Shown here: piece by piece, positions 33,477 through 43,467 of the stretch
Numbering within the stretch: position 1 is the stretch's first letter
Layout: every line of letters starts with the position of its first letter
Origin: Stenotrophomonas sp. ASS1
GTDB taxonomy: Bacteria; Pseudomonadota; Gammaproteobacteria; Xanthomonadales; Xanthomonadaceae
Length of the DNA stretch: 64,000 bases
Assembly: GCF_004346925.1 (NCBI RefSeq)
Contig: NZ_CP031167.1
Coordinates: 2,934,001-2,998,000 of the forward strand
Reading direction: 5' to 3'
Program-made: the position numbers and the translations under genes
Notes under the pieces: model-generated
Seen by the model: only the letters and a program-made list of their open reading frames with translations
Told to the model about the DNA's origin: nothing
Database searches by the model: none

Positions 33477-34451
33477 TCAGCGCAGCCGGTCCAGCGCCTC
33501 GACCAGCTCATCGGCCAGCGGTGCGTTCAGCACGTACGGGCTCTTGCCGTCGTCCAGCGCGAACTCCAGCGAGGCCGCGTGCAGGAACAGACGCTTCAGC
33601 CCGATCTGCTCACGAAGCTGCTTGTTGACCGCAGGATCGCCGTATTTGTCGTCTCCGGCCACCGGATGCCCCAGATGCTGGGCATGCACGCGGATCTGGT
33701 GGGTACGGCCGGTCTCGATGCGGACTTCGCAGTAGGAATGACCACCGCGACGCTCCAGCACACGGAAGTGGCTGATCGATTCCTTGCCGATCGCATTGAC
33801 CTGCACATGGCGCTCGCCGCCCTGGCGCAGGCCCACGTGCAGCGGCGCATCGACCGTCATCACGCCGTCGGGCATGCGCCCGGCCAGCAGGGTCAGGTAG
33901 CGCTTGCGGATGCCGGCGCCGTGATCTTCACGCAGCAGCGCCTGCAGTTCGCTCAGCGCGGAGCGCTTCTTGGCCACGATCAGCAGGCCCGAGGTGTCTC
34001 GATCCAACCGGTGGACCAGCTCGAGGGTCTGGCCCGGGCGCAGGGCGCGCAGGGTCTCGATGGCACCGAAACTGATGCCGCTGCCGCCATGGCTGGCCAC
34101 GCCAGTGGGCTTGTTCAGGGCCAGCAGGCGGGCATCCTCGAAGACGATGGCCTGCTCCAGGCGGCGCATGAACGCCTCCGGCGGACCGGCCTTGTCTCCC
34201 TCTTCGGTGAGACGGACCGGCGGCACACGCACCTCATCACCCGCCTCGAGCTTGCGTTCGGCCTTGGCGCGGCCACCATTCACCCGTACCTGGCCGCTGC
34301 GCACCAGCTTGTAGACCAGGCTGCGCGGGGCACCCTTCAGCTGGCCGAGCAGGAAGTTGTCCAGGCGCTGGCCGGCACGGTCGGCGGGAACGGTGATCAT
34401 GCGCACGGAAGGCTTGTCGCCAGCGGGTTTGGTGGGGTCTTGGGCAGTCAT
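33477..34451 (-). CDS. rluC: 23S rRNA pseudouridine synthase RluC
   Basis: A 324-residue enzyme. An S4 RNA-binding domain (about residues 25-85: RLDNFLLGQLKGAPRSLVYKLVRSG, broken here after RLDNFLLGQL) precedes the RluA-type catalytic domain. The catalytic Asp is in HRLDRDTSG near residue 150, and GRTHQIRVHAQ near 242 is the second motif. RluC modifies U955, U2504 and U2580 of 23S rRNA (E. coli numbering). The ATG at 34451 is preferred since upstream in-frame sequence belongs to the rne leader. Divergent transcription from rne is a conserved arrangement in gammaproteobacteria. Confidence 0.93.
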   Translation of the reverse strand: MTAQDPTKPAGDKPSVRMITVPADRAGQRLDNFLLGQLKGAPRSLVYKLVRSGQVRVNGGRAKAERKLEAGDEVRVPPVRLTEEGDKAGPPEAFMRRLEQAIVFEDARLLALNKPTGVASHGGSGISFGAIETLRALRPGQTLELVHRLDRDTSGLLIVAKKRSALSELQALLREDHGAGIRKRYLTLLAGRMPDGVMTVDAPLHVGLRQGGERHVQVNAIGKESISHFRVLERRGGHSYCEVRIETGRTHQIRVHAQHLGHPVAGDDKYGDPAVNKQLREQIGLKRLFLHAASLEFALDDGKSPYVLNAPLADELVEALDRLR

Positions 34452-34858
34452 CAGGCTGTTTATTCTGTTACACTCGGGGGGCGAGATAAGGGATTGATTT
34501 CGTTGGAAGTTACTCAGGGCCAGAAGCCCAGCTTCCGACGAATCCGGCACAGTGCGCGACCACCGCCCGCGGGGCGGCCATGTTAGCGGCTCACCGGCCT
34601 TCCCGGCCATCGCCGGATGCCTGACACGCAACCGTGCTGAACATGTCCCGCGTGGCGCTCCAGCCTGGCTGACAGCTGCCTGCGGCCTGTAACACCCCAA
34701 AACCCATAAGAGTGAAGCGCTCCCGCGGCCTGCCGTGGTGTCGTAGCGCTGGAAACCCAAGCCGCCCTCCCCGCGCTTGCGCGAATGGGCGGCGAACCGT
34801 GTCCAGAGGCGAAACCCCATGGCGTTCCGCGCGGTAGCCGCTTGCGAGGAACGCAACA
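34452..34858 (+). promoter_or_regulatory. Long 5' leader of rne and rluC promoter region
   Basis: 407 bp without a gene between divergent rluC and rne. In E. coli, rne has a leader of about 360 nt with hairpins through which RNase E limits its own mRNA. The size and position here match, and GAGGAACGCAAC before the ATG resembles the E. coli end. A possible -10 (TACACT) lies at 34469-34474, and several GC-rich inverted stretches follow. A structure search would be needed to claim the same element. Confidence 0.5.
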
Positions 34859-37800
34859 ATGAAGCGAATGCTGATCAACGCCACGCAGGCTGAAGAGCTG
34901 CGTGTTGCCATCGTGGATGGCCAGTCGTTGTATGACATCGACATCGAGCAGCCGTCGAAGGAACAGAAGAAGTCCAACATCTACAAGGGCCGGATCTTCC
35001 GCATCGAGCCCTCGCTGGAAGCGGCCTTCGTTGAATACGGTGGCGGCCGCCATGGCTTCCTGCCGCTGAAGGAAATCTCCCGCGATTACTTCCAGGCCGG
35101 TGTCGACCACAACAAGGCCGGCATCCGCGAACTGCTGAAGGAAGGCCAGGAGATCGTTGTCCAGGTCGACAAGGAAGAGCGTGGCAACAAGGGCGCCGCC
35201 CTGACCACGTTCATCTCGCTGGCCGGCCGCTACATGGTGCTGATGCCGAACTCGCCCAGCGCCGGCGGTGTCTCCCGTCGCATCGAGGGCGAAGACCGGG
35301 CCGCCCTGAAGGACGCCCTGGACAAGCTGAACATCCCCGACGACATGGGCGTGATCATCCGTACCGCCGGCGTCGGCCGCGATGCGGAAGAGCTGCAGTG
35401 GGATCTGGATTACCTGCTCAACGTCTGGCGCGCCATCGCCGAAGCCGCATTGAGCAAGCCGGCCCCGTTCCTGATCTACCAGGAATCGCGCCTGATCGTG
35501 CGCGCCCTGCGTGACTACCTGCGCGCCGACATCGGCGAGATCCTGGTGGACACCGAGGAGATGTACGAGCACGCCCGCGAGTTCATGCAGCAGGTGATGC
35601 CGCAGACCCTGCGCAAGCTCAAGCATTACAAGGACGACATCCCGCTGTTCAACCGCTTCCAGATCGAATCGCAGATCGAAGGCGCCTACGAGCGCAACGT
35701 GCGCCTGCCGTCGGGCGGCTCGATCGTGGTCGACCAGACCGAAGCGCTGACCGCCGTCGACGTGAACTCCTCGCGCGCCACCAAGGGCAGCGACATCGAG
35801 GACACCGCCTTCCAGACCAACCTGGAAGCGGCCGAGGAAGTGGCCCGCCAGCTGCGCCTGCGTGACCTGGGTGGCCTGGTGGTGATCGATTTCATCGACA
35901 TGGCCTCCAACAAGCACCAGCGTGAGGTCGAGAACCGCCTGGCCAACGCGCTGAAGTACGACCGTGCGCGCGTGCAGGTCGGCCGCATCTCGCGCTTCGG
36001 CCTGTTGGAAATGAGCCGCCAGCGCCTGCGCCCGAGCCTGGGCGAGTCCAGCCAGATCGTCTGCCCGCGTTGCGACGGCCACGGCCGCATGCGCAGCGTC
36101 GAGTCGCTGTCGCTGTCGATCATCCGCGTCGCCGAAGAGCATGCGATGAAGGAGAACACCGGGCAGGTGCTGGTGCAGGCCCCGGTGGAGATCGCCAACT
36201 ACCTGTTGAACGAAAAGCGCAGCGCCCTGCGTGAGATCGAGCAGCGCCACGAGGCGCCGATCGTGATCGTCGCCGACGAGCAGCTGCACACCCCGCACTA
36301 CACCGTCACCCGCCTGCGTGAGAACGAGCTGGGTGAAGAGAGCAACAAGCCCAGCTACCAGCGCGGCACCCCGCGCAAGCTGCCGGTGCACGCCCTGACC
36401 AAGGGCCAGTTGAACATCCCGCCGCCGGCCGTGACCCAGGTCAAGCACACCTCCCCCGCTCCGGTGCGCGAGGAAGTGGAGCCGGCCGCAGCGGCACCGG
36501 CCCCGGTCGTGGCAGCGCCGGTTGCAGCGGCCCCGAGCGGCGGCGTGATCGGTTGGCTCAAGCGCGTGTTCGGTGGCGAACCGGCGCCGGCACCGGCACC
36601 GGCGGCTCCGGTCGCCCGCCAGCAGCAGGACGGCGGCCGCAAGGACCGCAACAAGGATCGCAACAAGGACCGCAAGGACCGTCGCGACGACAACCGTGGC
36701 AACGGCGGCAACGGCAACGCGCAGCAGCAGAAGGACGGCGGCAACCGCAAGGAGCGCGGTGAGCAGCGCAGCAAGGACGGCCGCAACGGTAACAACGGCA
36801 ATGCCCAGCAGCAGCCGCAGCAGGGCAAGCAGAAGGAGCCGCAGCAGAAGGATGGCCAGCACCAGCCGCAGCAGCAGAACAAGCCGCGCAACGAGCAGCA
36901 GGGCCAGAACCCGCAGCAGCCGAAGCTGAAGCAGCCGAAGCAGCCGCGCCCGCAGCAGGACGGTGACAAGCCGGCCGAGAAGCCGCAGCGCAACGCCGCC
37001 GAAGCACCGGCCGAAGCCGTGACCGCGGCTGCAGCCGTGGCCGCCACGGCGGTCGCCGCCAATACGGTGACCGCGCAGGAAGCGACCGCACCGGTTGCGC
37101 CGGTGGCCGCCGCTCCGGCCGAAGCCGCAGCACCGGTCGACACCACTGCCAACGCCGCCAGCGAGACCGAGGTGGTTGCGGTTGCCGGTGAAGAGGCTGC
37201 AACCGACGCCAATGGCGAGCAGACCGGCGAAGGCGCGACCCGCCGTCGTCGCGGCCGTCGCGGTGGCCGTCGCCGTCGTCGTGGTGGCGCCGAGAACGCC
37301 GCCGGCAGCGACGCTCTGGGCGATGACCAGGATGATGGTGAAGACGGTGATGACGCCGAGCCGAGCGTCGACAGCACTGCCGGCACTGCGCCGGTCGCTG
37401 CTGCGCAGCCGGCCCGTTCGCAGCCGGAGTTCGACTTCGATGACGAAGCCGAACCGGCCGCTGCCGACGCCGCAAAGCCGGTCCGTGCTGCCGCCGCTGT
37501 TGCCGCCGCACCGGTTGCCGTGGTGAGCAGCGCTGTGGTCGAAGCCGCCGCCCCGGTCGTGGCTGAAGTGCAGGCCCCGGTCGAAGCTGCTGCGAAGACT
37601 GAAGCGGCGTCCTCGCCGGTGCAGACCAGCATGCTCGATGCCATCGACGCCGCGACCCCGGCCCAGCCGGTAGCCGCTGCCGCGCCGGTGACCGAAGCAA
37701 AGCCGGTCGCGGTTGAAGCCGCCCCGGTGGTTGAAGCCGCTCCGGTGATCGAAGCGAAGCCGGCGGCGGTCAAGGCTGCGCCGGTCGTTGAAGCCAAGCC

Positions 37801-38095
37801 AGATATCGTTGAAGCCGCTGCGGCGGTTGAAGCCAAGCCGGTGGCCGTTGAGGCCGCGCCGGTGGTTGAAGCCACGCCGGTCGTCGAGCCCGTCGTGGCC
37901 GCCGAACAGCCGGTCGCTCCGGTGGCGGTGGAAGCCGCGCCGATCGAGGCCGCTGCCCCGGTCGCCGAAGCGGTGGTGACGCCGTCGATCGACCCGGTCG
38001 CCGATGGCCATGCCGACGCTGCGGCCCAGGCTGCAGAAGCCAAGACCGATGAAGAAGACGAAGAGGCCGCCAAGCGCACGCCGCCGGCGAACTGA
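34859..38095 (+). CDS. rne: Ribonuclease E
   Basis: A 1078-residue endoribonuclease that starts RNA decay and processes rRNA and tRNA. The catalytic half (to about residue 500) has the S1 domain (about 38-120), the DNase I-like metal residues Asp301 (AVDVNSS) and Asp344 (VIDFIDM), and the Zn-link Cys402-PR-Cys405. The scaffold half is disordered and different from E. coli. It has a basic KDRNKDR stretch (about 600-640), Gln/Asn-rich sequence, [16 protein letters not shown] near residue 800, then Ala/Pro/Val/Glu repeats (many VEA(A/K)P units, about 900-1060). Degradosome partner sites cannot be placed by eye. A strong terminator follows. Confidence 0.96.
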   Translation: MKRMLINATQAEELRVAIVDGQSLYDIDIEQPSKEQKKSNIYKGRIFRIEPSLEAAFVEYGGGRHGFLPLKEISRDYFQAGVDHNKAGIRELLKEGQEIVVQVDKEERGNKGAALTTFISLAGRYMVLMPNSPSAGGVSRRIEGEDRAALKDALDKLNIPDDMGVIIRTAGVGRDAEELQWDLDYLLNVWRAIAEAALSKPAPFLIYQESRLIVRALRDYLRADIGEILVDTEEMYEHAREFMQQVMPQTLRKLKHYKDDIPLFNRFQIESQIEGAYERNVRLPSGGSIVVDQTEALTAVDVNSSRATKGSDIEDTAFQTNLEAAEEVARQLRLRDLGGLVVIDFIDMASNKHQREVENRLANALKYDRARVQVGRISRFGLLEMSRQRLRPSLGESSQIVCPRCDGHGRMRSVESLSLSIIRVAEEHAMKENTGQVLVQAPVEIANYLLNEKRSALREIEQRHEAPIVIVADEQLHTPHYTVTRLRENELGEESNKPSYQRGTPRKLPVHALTKGQLNIPPPAVTQVKHTSPAPVREEVEPAAAAPAPVVAAPVAAAPSGGVIGWLKRVFGGEPAPAPAPAAPVARQQQDGGRKDRNKDRNKDRKDRRDDNRGNGGNGNAQQQKDGGNRKERGEQRSKDGRNGNNGNAQQQPQQGKQKEPQQKDGQHQPQQQNKPRNEQQGQNPQQPKLKQPKQPRPQQDGDKPAEKPQRNAAEAPAEAVTAAAAVAATAVAANTVTAQEATAPVAPVAAAPAEAAAPVDTTANAASETEVVAVAGEEAATDANGEQTGEGATRRRRGRRGGRRRRRGGAENAAGSDALGDDQDDGEDGDDAEPSVDSTAGTAPVAAAQPARSQPEFDFDDEAEPAAADAAKPVRAAAAVAAAPVAVVSSAVVEAAAPVVAEVQAPVEAAAKTEAASSPVQTSMLDAIDAATPAQPVAAAAPVTEAKPVAVEAAPVVEAAPVIEAKPAAVKAAPVVEAKPDIVEAAAAVEAKPVAVEAAPVVEATPVVEPVVAAEQPVAPVAVEAAPIEAAAPVAEAVVTPSIDPVADGHADAAAQAAEAKTDEEDEEAAKRTPPAN

Positions 38096-38120
38096 TCGCT
38101 CCTTGATCGCGTGAAAACGA

Positions 38121-38152
38121 AACGGCGGGGATCAATGATCCCCGCCGTTTTT
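38121..38152 (+). terminator. Terminator after rne
   Basis: AACGGCGGGGATC-AAT-GATCCCCGCCGTT, a perfect 13-bp stem with TTTTTG after it, 26 bases past the stop. Confidence 0.92.
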
Positions 38153-38182
38153 GTGTGTGCGTTTGGCGCTGGCTTCGCTTTG

Positions 38183-38563
38183 GTAGAAGCCAACCTTGGT
38201 TGGCGCCGTTGATTCAGTGCACGCAGACACGTTCGTGCCAACCAAGGTTGGCACCTGCCAGGGCACACCCCGCACACGGTCACTGCTTTGGTGGAGGCCA
38301 ACCAGCGCACACCCCGCGCACGATCACGGCTTAGGTAGAGGCCAACCTTGGTTGGCGCCGTTGATTGAGTGCACGTGGACACGCACGCGCCAACCGAGGT
38401 TGGCACCTACCAGGGCACACCCCGCACACGGTCACTGCTTTGGTGGAGGCCAACCAGCGCACAACCCGCGCACGGTCACTGCTTTGGTAGAGGCCAACCT
38501 TGGTTGGCGCCGTTGATTGAGTGCACGCGGACACGTTCGTGCCAACCAAGCTTGGCACCTGCC
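38183..38563. repeat. 152-bp tandem array built from GTAG-REP units
   Basis: GTAG(A)GGCCAACC-TT-GGTTGGC starts recur at 38183, 38335 and 38487, exactly 152 bp apart; the third unit is cut after about 77 bp. Each full unit has a forward REP, an inverted REP about 40 bp on, and a truncated third copy (GTGGAGGCCAACC). It fills the 481-bp gap between rne and the EEP gene; no gene is visible in it. Confidence 0.9.
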
Positions 38564-38576
38564 GGAGCCTGCTCCG

Positions 38577-39464
38577 TCAGGGTTTCGGTGCGAACTGCAA
38601 CCGGGTCCACACGCCGTAGTGGTCCGAGGCCCAGCGTCCGCTGTCATCGGGCTGGTCGAACAGCAGCTTCGCCTCGCGCGCGACCATCTCGTCCTGCTGG
38701 AAGAAGATGTGGTCGATCCGCGACGGCGCCTGGTAATAGTGGCGGTTGAGCGTACTGACCCCGGACAGGTCGGTATTGACGTGCACGCTGCCGTAGCTGT
38801 CGCCGTAGTGGCTGCGCAGCTCGCTCAGGTCGCCAGCATCCACCAGCGCATTGAAGTCGCCCGCGATCACCACCGGCGCACCGGCGGACGTCGTAGTGAT
38901 GAAGCGCAGCAGGTCCTCGACCTGGGTGCGACGGATGCGCTGCCCACTCTCATCGCTGCGCTCGTTCAGATGCGTGGCGTAGACGTTCACCGGCGTGCCG
39001 TCGACGTCGATGCGCAGGTGAGCCACGGTGCGGTAGTCGTCCAACGGCAGCAGCAGATGATCCCCCTGGGCGAGGATCGGCCGCCGGGTCAGCAGTGCAT
39101 TGCCGTAGCGCTTGGGTGCCCCGACCGGATCGGTGGACACGAACACGTACTTGTAGCCGAGTTGGCTGGCCAGCCATTGCGCCTGGTTTCGCACGTTGCG
39201 GCGCTGGATCACCTCCTGCAGGGCAACCGCATCCGGCTGCAGGCGCTTGAGCTCGGCCAGGATGGTGCGGCGCCGGCTCGGCCAGTCTTCGCGGTCATGA
39301 TGCAGGTTGAAGGTGACCATGCTCATACCCGCTGCGCTGGCAACGTCGGGCGCCGCGTTCGCGGCAGCCGGCTCGGCCGCCATCACCGCGCCCGGCACTG
39401 CCAATGCAATTGCCAGCCCCAGGGCACGCACCGACGTGCGCACCCTTGCCCTCTGTTGCTTCAT
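38577..39464 (-). CDS. Exported endonuclease/exonuclease/phosphatase (EEP) family hydrolase
   Basis: A 295-residue protein with a signal peptide (about residues 1-29) and a complete EEP active site: the FNLHHD start, LQEV with the metal-binding Glu near residue 83, YATHLNE, GDFNA near 201, SRIDHIFF and the terminal SDHYGVW. The family includes DNases, phosphodiesterases, sphingomyelinases and phosphatases; the substrate is not evident. Its ATG lies two bases past the stop of the discoidin glycosidase gene, so it is the last gene of the sugar operon. A phosphate or phosphodiester on the imported glycan is one possible target. Confidence 0.88.
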   Translation of the reverse strand: MKQQRARVRTSVRALGLAIALAVPGAVMAAEPAAANAAPDVASAAGMSMVTFNLHHDREDWPSRRRTILAELKRLQPDAVALQEVIQRRNVRNQAQWLASQLGYKYVFVSTDPVGAPKRYGNALLTRRPILAQGDHLLLPLDDYRTVAHLRIDVDGTPVNVYATHLNERSDESGQRIRRTQVEDLLRFITTTSAGAPVVIAGDFNALVDAGDLSELRSHYGDSYGSVHVNTDLSGVSTLNRHYYQAPSRIDHIFFQQDEMVAREAKLLFDQPDDSGRWASDHYGVWTRLQFAPKP

Positions 39465-39466
39465 CG

Positions 39467-42400
39467 TTACTGCCCCTTGCGCTCGGCGCGGCGCACTGCG
39501 CTCGGTATGTCGATCTCAACCCGCGCCGGCAGCTGGTGCACGTGCAGTTCCTTGTTGACCCACTCGGCTGCTTCGCCGTTGATACTCGCCTCGCCCGGTT
39601 CACCGACGTATGGCCACGGCAGCACCACGCCTCCCACCGGTGGCACCAGGCCCGGCTGCACCTCCAGCACCAGCTGTTTGTCGCTGCGCTGCAGGCGGTA
39701 GTTGAGCTGGCCCTGCGGCGTACGCAGGCCTTGCACGGCGATGCCCTCGCCCTGCAGCCACGCGGTCGGTACGCCGGCGGCCAGCACCAGTGACTCGTCC
39801 ATGTCGCGGTTGTAGGCGAACATGTCCAAGGCCGAGCGCACGAAGTCCGAGGCCACCCAGGCATGCGGCAGGTCACCGACGAAGAACGGCTTGCGCGGCG
39901 TACGCGAGACCACTTCGGCCCACTGGTTCCAGGCCTGCGGTGCGCGGTCCTTGAAGAAGAACTCGGTGGCCTGCCAAGCGCGATCGCGCCAGCCCAGGCG
40001 CACGAACGCGGCCACGTTGCGCCACTCGTACGGGGTGTAGTCCTTCCACTCGCGCTTGCCGTCGCGACGGGCAACGAACTCGTTCCAGTAGCGTTCGAAG
40101 GTCGCCTCCAGCGCCTGCTGCGGCAACCTGCCCTGTTCGCCGCCCGGGGCCAGTGCGATGGTCGTCGACGTCGCGTCGAAGTCACCCAGCTCGGCCGAGC
40201 CCGGCAGGTAGTCGATGTTGTGTTGCTGCATCGCGGACAGCAGCGAGGCCTGCAGATCATCCCGGAACTGGTCGCGCGACTCGGCGATCTGCATCGCCTC
40301 GACCTTGCCCAGCTGGGTCGCCAGCAGGGCCGCGTCCTTGTAGCCGCGCAGCGCCCAGAAGTTGTCCCAGTACGAGTGCATCGGCTTGGCCGAATAGCCT
40401 TCGTGGCTGATCGAGGCCGGCATCATGCCGTAGAAGGCCGGGTTGCGTGCCCGGTTCTCCTCGGTGCGCTCGCTGGCGCGCAGCTGCTCCATGTAGCCGT
40501 AGGCGCCCTGCACATGCGGCCACATCAGCTCGGTGAAAGTGCTGTCGCCGGTGTAGCGCCCGTACTCGGCGATGCTGTAGATCAACTCGCCATGGCTGTC
40601 GTTCTCCGGCACCGGGTCGCTGCCGCGGGCATCGACGCAGCACGGCACCTTGCCGTTCTCGAACTGATACGGCGCATACCAGTTGATGTAGTCGCGCACC
40701 GCATCACTGCGGCCCATGCGCAGCAGGCCCTCGGAAATCATCGCGCCATCGCGGATCCAGCTGCGCGCATACGAACGCGTGCCCGGCTGCAGGCGTGGGC
40801 CGACGCGCGAGATCAGCATGTGCGCGACCGCGGTGCGCAGGGTATCCACCAGCGCCTGGCCCGCAGCCGGCACCTGCAGCGAGACCACGCCCAGCTTCTT
40901 GCGCCACTGCTCGGCCACCTGCGCCTGCGCCTTGGCCACGTCCAGCGCCTGCGGTGCCCAGCCACCGGTCTGTGGCAGCACCACCGCCACTTCACGGCTC
41001 TGGCCGGGCTCCAGCTTGATCGTGTACATCAGCGCACCCGACGCCATGCCGGTGCTGTCCTTCACCGCTGTGGTCGCCGGGTATGTGCCGCTTTCCAGAT
41101 GCATCGCATCAAGCTTGCCGTCGAACGTACTGGCAAAGCGCGCGTCCGGCACCTGCAGCGGGTAGATGCGCGGCTCACCGTTGACCCGCACCAGCTGCTC
41201 ACCCACATCCAGTGCATCGATGCGGCTGAAACCACCGACGGTGTTGAGGAACTGGGTGGGCGGGTTGACCTGCCACGGGCGGATCGCCAGCGCCAGGGTG
41301 TACTCGTGCGCGACCTTGTCCGGATTGCTCAGACGGTAGCGGCCGATCAGCTGCGCGCGCTCCGGCGTACCCTGCACGAAGCTGGTCACTGCCAGGCCGA
41401 CCTTCTCATGCACCCAGTCGACGTTGGCGATCGGCAGGTAGTGATCCTGCAGCGACTGGGTGATGGCCACCTTCGACCAGTCCAGCAGCTTGCCATCGAG
41501 GCGGATGAACGGCTCGATGCTGAAGCTGCCCTTGGCCGGCTCCAGTGCGCCATCCTCGCTGATCAATGCCTGTTCCTGGCCACCATCAAGGCCGAGCAGG
41601 GTCCAGTACGGCTGCTCGCCCACATAGGCACGAGGCAGCGAGCCCCGTGGCAGGTCGGCGGCGACCGAGGACAGGAATGCGTTCGGGGTGGAAGCAAAGG
41701 CCAGCGGCTTGAGCGCGATGTCGCGGATGCCGTAGCGCCAGTTCGGGCCGTCCTGCAGATCGAAGCGCACGTAGCGCGCATCGGTGTCCGGCAGCGCCAG
41801 CCAGTCGCGGCCACCGGCACCACTGGTGACTTCGCGCACGGTGCGCCAGTCGCGGCCATCCTCGGAGGTGCGCACGGTGTAGCGGCGGGCTTCCAGGTTC
41901 GGCAGCCAGTCGATCACCGCACCACCGATCTCGCGGCTCTTGTGCAGGTCCAGGCTGATGGTCTGCTGCTTGACGCCACCGCTGATCCAGAACGTATCGC
42001 TCTTGCCGTCGATCATGCGGTCCTGCAGCGCGGTGGCGGTATCGGCGATCACCGACGGCACCAGCGCCGAGTCATCCTGGGCTGGCAGGCCCTGCAGGGT
42101 CAGCTTGTCGAAGCACACCGTGCCGCGGCCGCCGACCTTGCTGTAGATCGTGAACTCGACCGCAGCGCTGCGTGCCATCTCCTTCTCGGGAGACGGCCCC
42201 CACGCCTTGTCGATCTGGCGACGGCGATACTCGACCGGCGTCCACGCCTTGGGGAAACTGTAGCCGGGACGATTGACCCACCAGACGTTGTCGCCGCTGG
42301 CATCGATCAGCTTGAACTGCAGGTCGTTGCCCGGTGAATCACCGCGCAGCTGGAAACCGAAACGGTAATTGACCGGGTATTCGATGTTCAGCGCGCGGCG

Positions 42401-42634
42401 GATGCCGACGTAACCGGAGACATCGTGGAAATCATAGTCCAGGCACAGCGCGCGGCCACCACCGGCGCCGCTGACCGGCCGCAGCGAACCGCTGACCTGG
42501 TCGGACAGCACCAGCTTCCAGGCTGCGATGTCGTCGAAGTCGTCCAGCACCTTCGGTGCCGGCAGCGCCGGTGGTGCGGCGATCGCCAGGGAGGTCCACA
42601 ACAGGCCCAGTCCAACGGCGATCGCTCGCTTCAT
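39467..42634 (-). CDS. Discoidin-domain (alpha/alpha)6-barrel glycosidase-like protein
   Basis: A 1055-residue exported protein (signal peptide about 1-19, LWTSLAIAAPP). An N-terminal beta domain (about 25-190, carbohydrate-binding-like) is followed by a discoidin/F5-8C domain (about 200-320: AVIDWLPNLEARRY, VRTSEDGRDW). A large domain near 560-950 has the features of six-hairpin glycosidases: RSYARSWIRDGAMISEG, then NGKVPCCVDARG and HSYWDNFWALRGY. WIRDGAM is typical of GH15/GH63-like and debranching enzymes, with Asp as a likely catalytic acid. The exact GH family is uncertain. The gene overlaps the upstream permease gene by ATGA. Confidence 0.75.
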   Translation of the reverse strand: MKRAIAVGLGLLWTSLAIAAPPALPAPKVLDDFDDIAAWKLVLSDQVSGSLRPVSGAGGGRALCLDYDFHDVSGYVGIRRALNIEYPVNYRFGFQLRGDSPGNDLQFKLIDASGDNVWWVNRPGYSFPKAWTPVEYRRRQIDKAWGPSPEKEMARSAAVEFTIYSKVGGRGTVCFDKLTLQGLPAQDDSALVPSVIADTATALQDRMIDGKSDTFWISGGVKQQTISLDLHKSREIGGAVIDWLPNLEARRYTVRTSEDGRDWRTVREVTSGAGGRDWLALPDTDARYVRFDLQDGPNWRYGIRDIALKPLAFASTPNAFLSSVAADLPRGSLPRAYVGEQPYWTLLGLDGGQEQALISEDGALEPAKGSFSIEPFIRLDGKLLDWSKVAITQSLQDHYLPIANVDWVHEKVGLAVTSFVQGTPERAQLIGRYRLSNPDKVAHEYTLALAIRPWQVNPPTQFLNTVGGFSRIDALDVGEQLVRVNGEPRIYPLQVPDARFASTFDGKLDAMHLESGTYPATTAVKDSTGMASGALMYTIKLEPGQSREVAVVLPQTGGWAPQALDVAKAQAQVAEQWRKKLGVVSLQVPAAGQALVDTLRTAVAHMLISRVGPRLQPGTRSYARSWIRDGAMISEGLLRMGRSDAVRDYINWYAPYQFENGKVPCCVDARGSDPVPENDSHGELIYSIAEYGRYTGDSTFTELMWPHVQGAYGYMEQLRASERTEENRARNPAFYGMMPASISHEGYSAKPMHSYWDNFWALRGYKDAALLATQLGKVEAMQIAESRDQFRDDLQASLLSAMQQHNIDYLPGSAELGDFDATSTTIALAPGGEQGRLPQQALEATFERYWNEFVARRDGKREWKDYTPYEWRNVAAFVRLGWRDRAWQATEFFFKDRAPQAWNQWAEVVSRTPRKPFFVGDLPHAWVASDFVRSALDMFAYNRDMDESLVLAAGVPTAWLQGEGIAVQGLRTPQGQLNYRLQRSDKQLVLEVQPGLVPPVGGVVLPWPYVGEPGEASINGEAAEWVNKELHVHQLPARVEIDIPSAVRRAERKGQ

Positions 42635-43467
42635 CCTTTGACGCTCCCCAGCAACAGACCTTGGATGTAGTACCGCTGCAGCACCAGGAACAGCGCCAGC
42701 ACCGGAACCACGGTGACCACCGCACCGGCCATCATCATTTCCACGTCCATGATGTGCTCGCGCGAGAGGGTGGCCAGCGCCACCGGCAAAGTGTAGTGCT
42801 CCTGGTCGGTCAACACGATCAACGGCCACATGAAATCGTTCCATGCGCCCATGAAGGTGAAGATCGCCAGGGTCACCAGCACCGGCTTGAGCATCGGCAG
42901 CACGATCTGGAAGAAGATCCGCAGCTCCCCTGCCCCGTCGATGCGGGCCGCTTCCAGCAGTTCGTCAGGAATGGAACGCGCGTACTGGCGCACCAGGAAG
43001 ATGCCGAACACGCTGGCCAGCGCCGGCACGATCACGCCGCCGAAACTGTTGACCAGACCGAGCTGCTTCATCAGCAGGAACAGCGGCAGCATCGCCACCT
43101 GGGCCGGAATCACCAGCGCCGCCATCAGCACCTGGAACAGGCGCTCGCGGCCGACGAAGTTCAGCTTGGCGAAGGCATAGCCGGCCATGGTGTTGAGCAG
43201 CAGCGAACCCAGGGTGATGCCGACCGACACCAGCAGGCTGTTGGCGAAGTTGCCGCCCATGCCGGTGCGCGCGAACAACTCATGGTAGTTGCGCGTGGTG
43301 ATGCTGGACGGCAGCAGCGGCGGCGGGAAATGGGTCGCCTCGCCCTGTGGCATGAACGAAACCGAGAGCATCCACAGCAGCGGTGCCAGGCTGACCAGGG
43401 CCAGCACCAGCAACGCACCATTGATCAACCACGGGTACCAGCGCGACTGGCCGATTTCACGACTCAT
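42631..43467 (-). CDS. Carbohydrate ABC transporter permease (MalG type)
   Basis: A 278-residue CUT1-family inner-membrane permease with six helices. The EAA loop, EAARIDGAGELRIFFQIVLP, near residues 175-194 docks the ATPase subunit. It ends with the usual QGLLLGSVKG. It pairs with the permease encoded just upstream (ATGA overlap) and with the binding lipoprotein at 44342. No ATPase gene is present in the locus. Confidence 0.93.
   Translation of the reverse strand: MSREIGQSRWYPWLINGALLVLALVSLAPLLWMLSVSFMPQGEATHFPPPLLPSSITTRNYHELFARTGMGGNFANSLLVSVGITLGSLLLNTMAGYAFAKLNFVGRERLFQVLMAALVIPAQVAMLPLFLLMKQLGLVNSFGGVIVPALASVFGIFLVRQYARSIPDELLEAARIDGAGELRIFFQIVLPMLKPVLVTLAIFTFMGAWNDFMWPLIVLTDQEHYTLPVALATLSREHIMDVEMMMAGAVVTVVPVLALFLVLQRYYIQGLLLGSVKG

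Noticed and set aside
33223..33511. Small genes in the zupT-rluC interval
   Set aside because: These frames cross inverted repeats and the end of rluC and have no ribosome-binding site; sequences like them in related genomes are repeats.
34583..38011. Very long open frame opposite rne
   Set aside because: Its codon positions mirror the GC-rich pattern of rne, the product is a His/Arg/Leu-rich composition without any motif, and rne itself is unmistakable.
38183..38563. Possible CRISPR or satellite gene
   Set aside because: 152-bp period with no variable spacers and no sustained reading frame with a ribosome-binding site.
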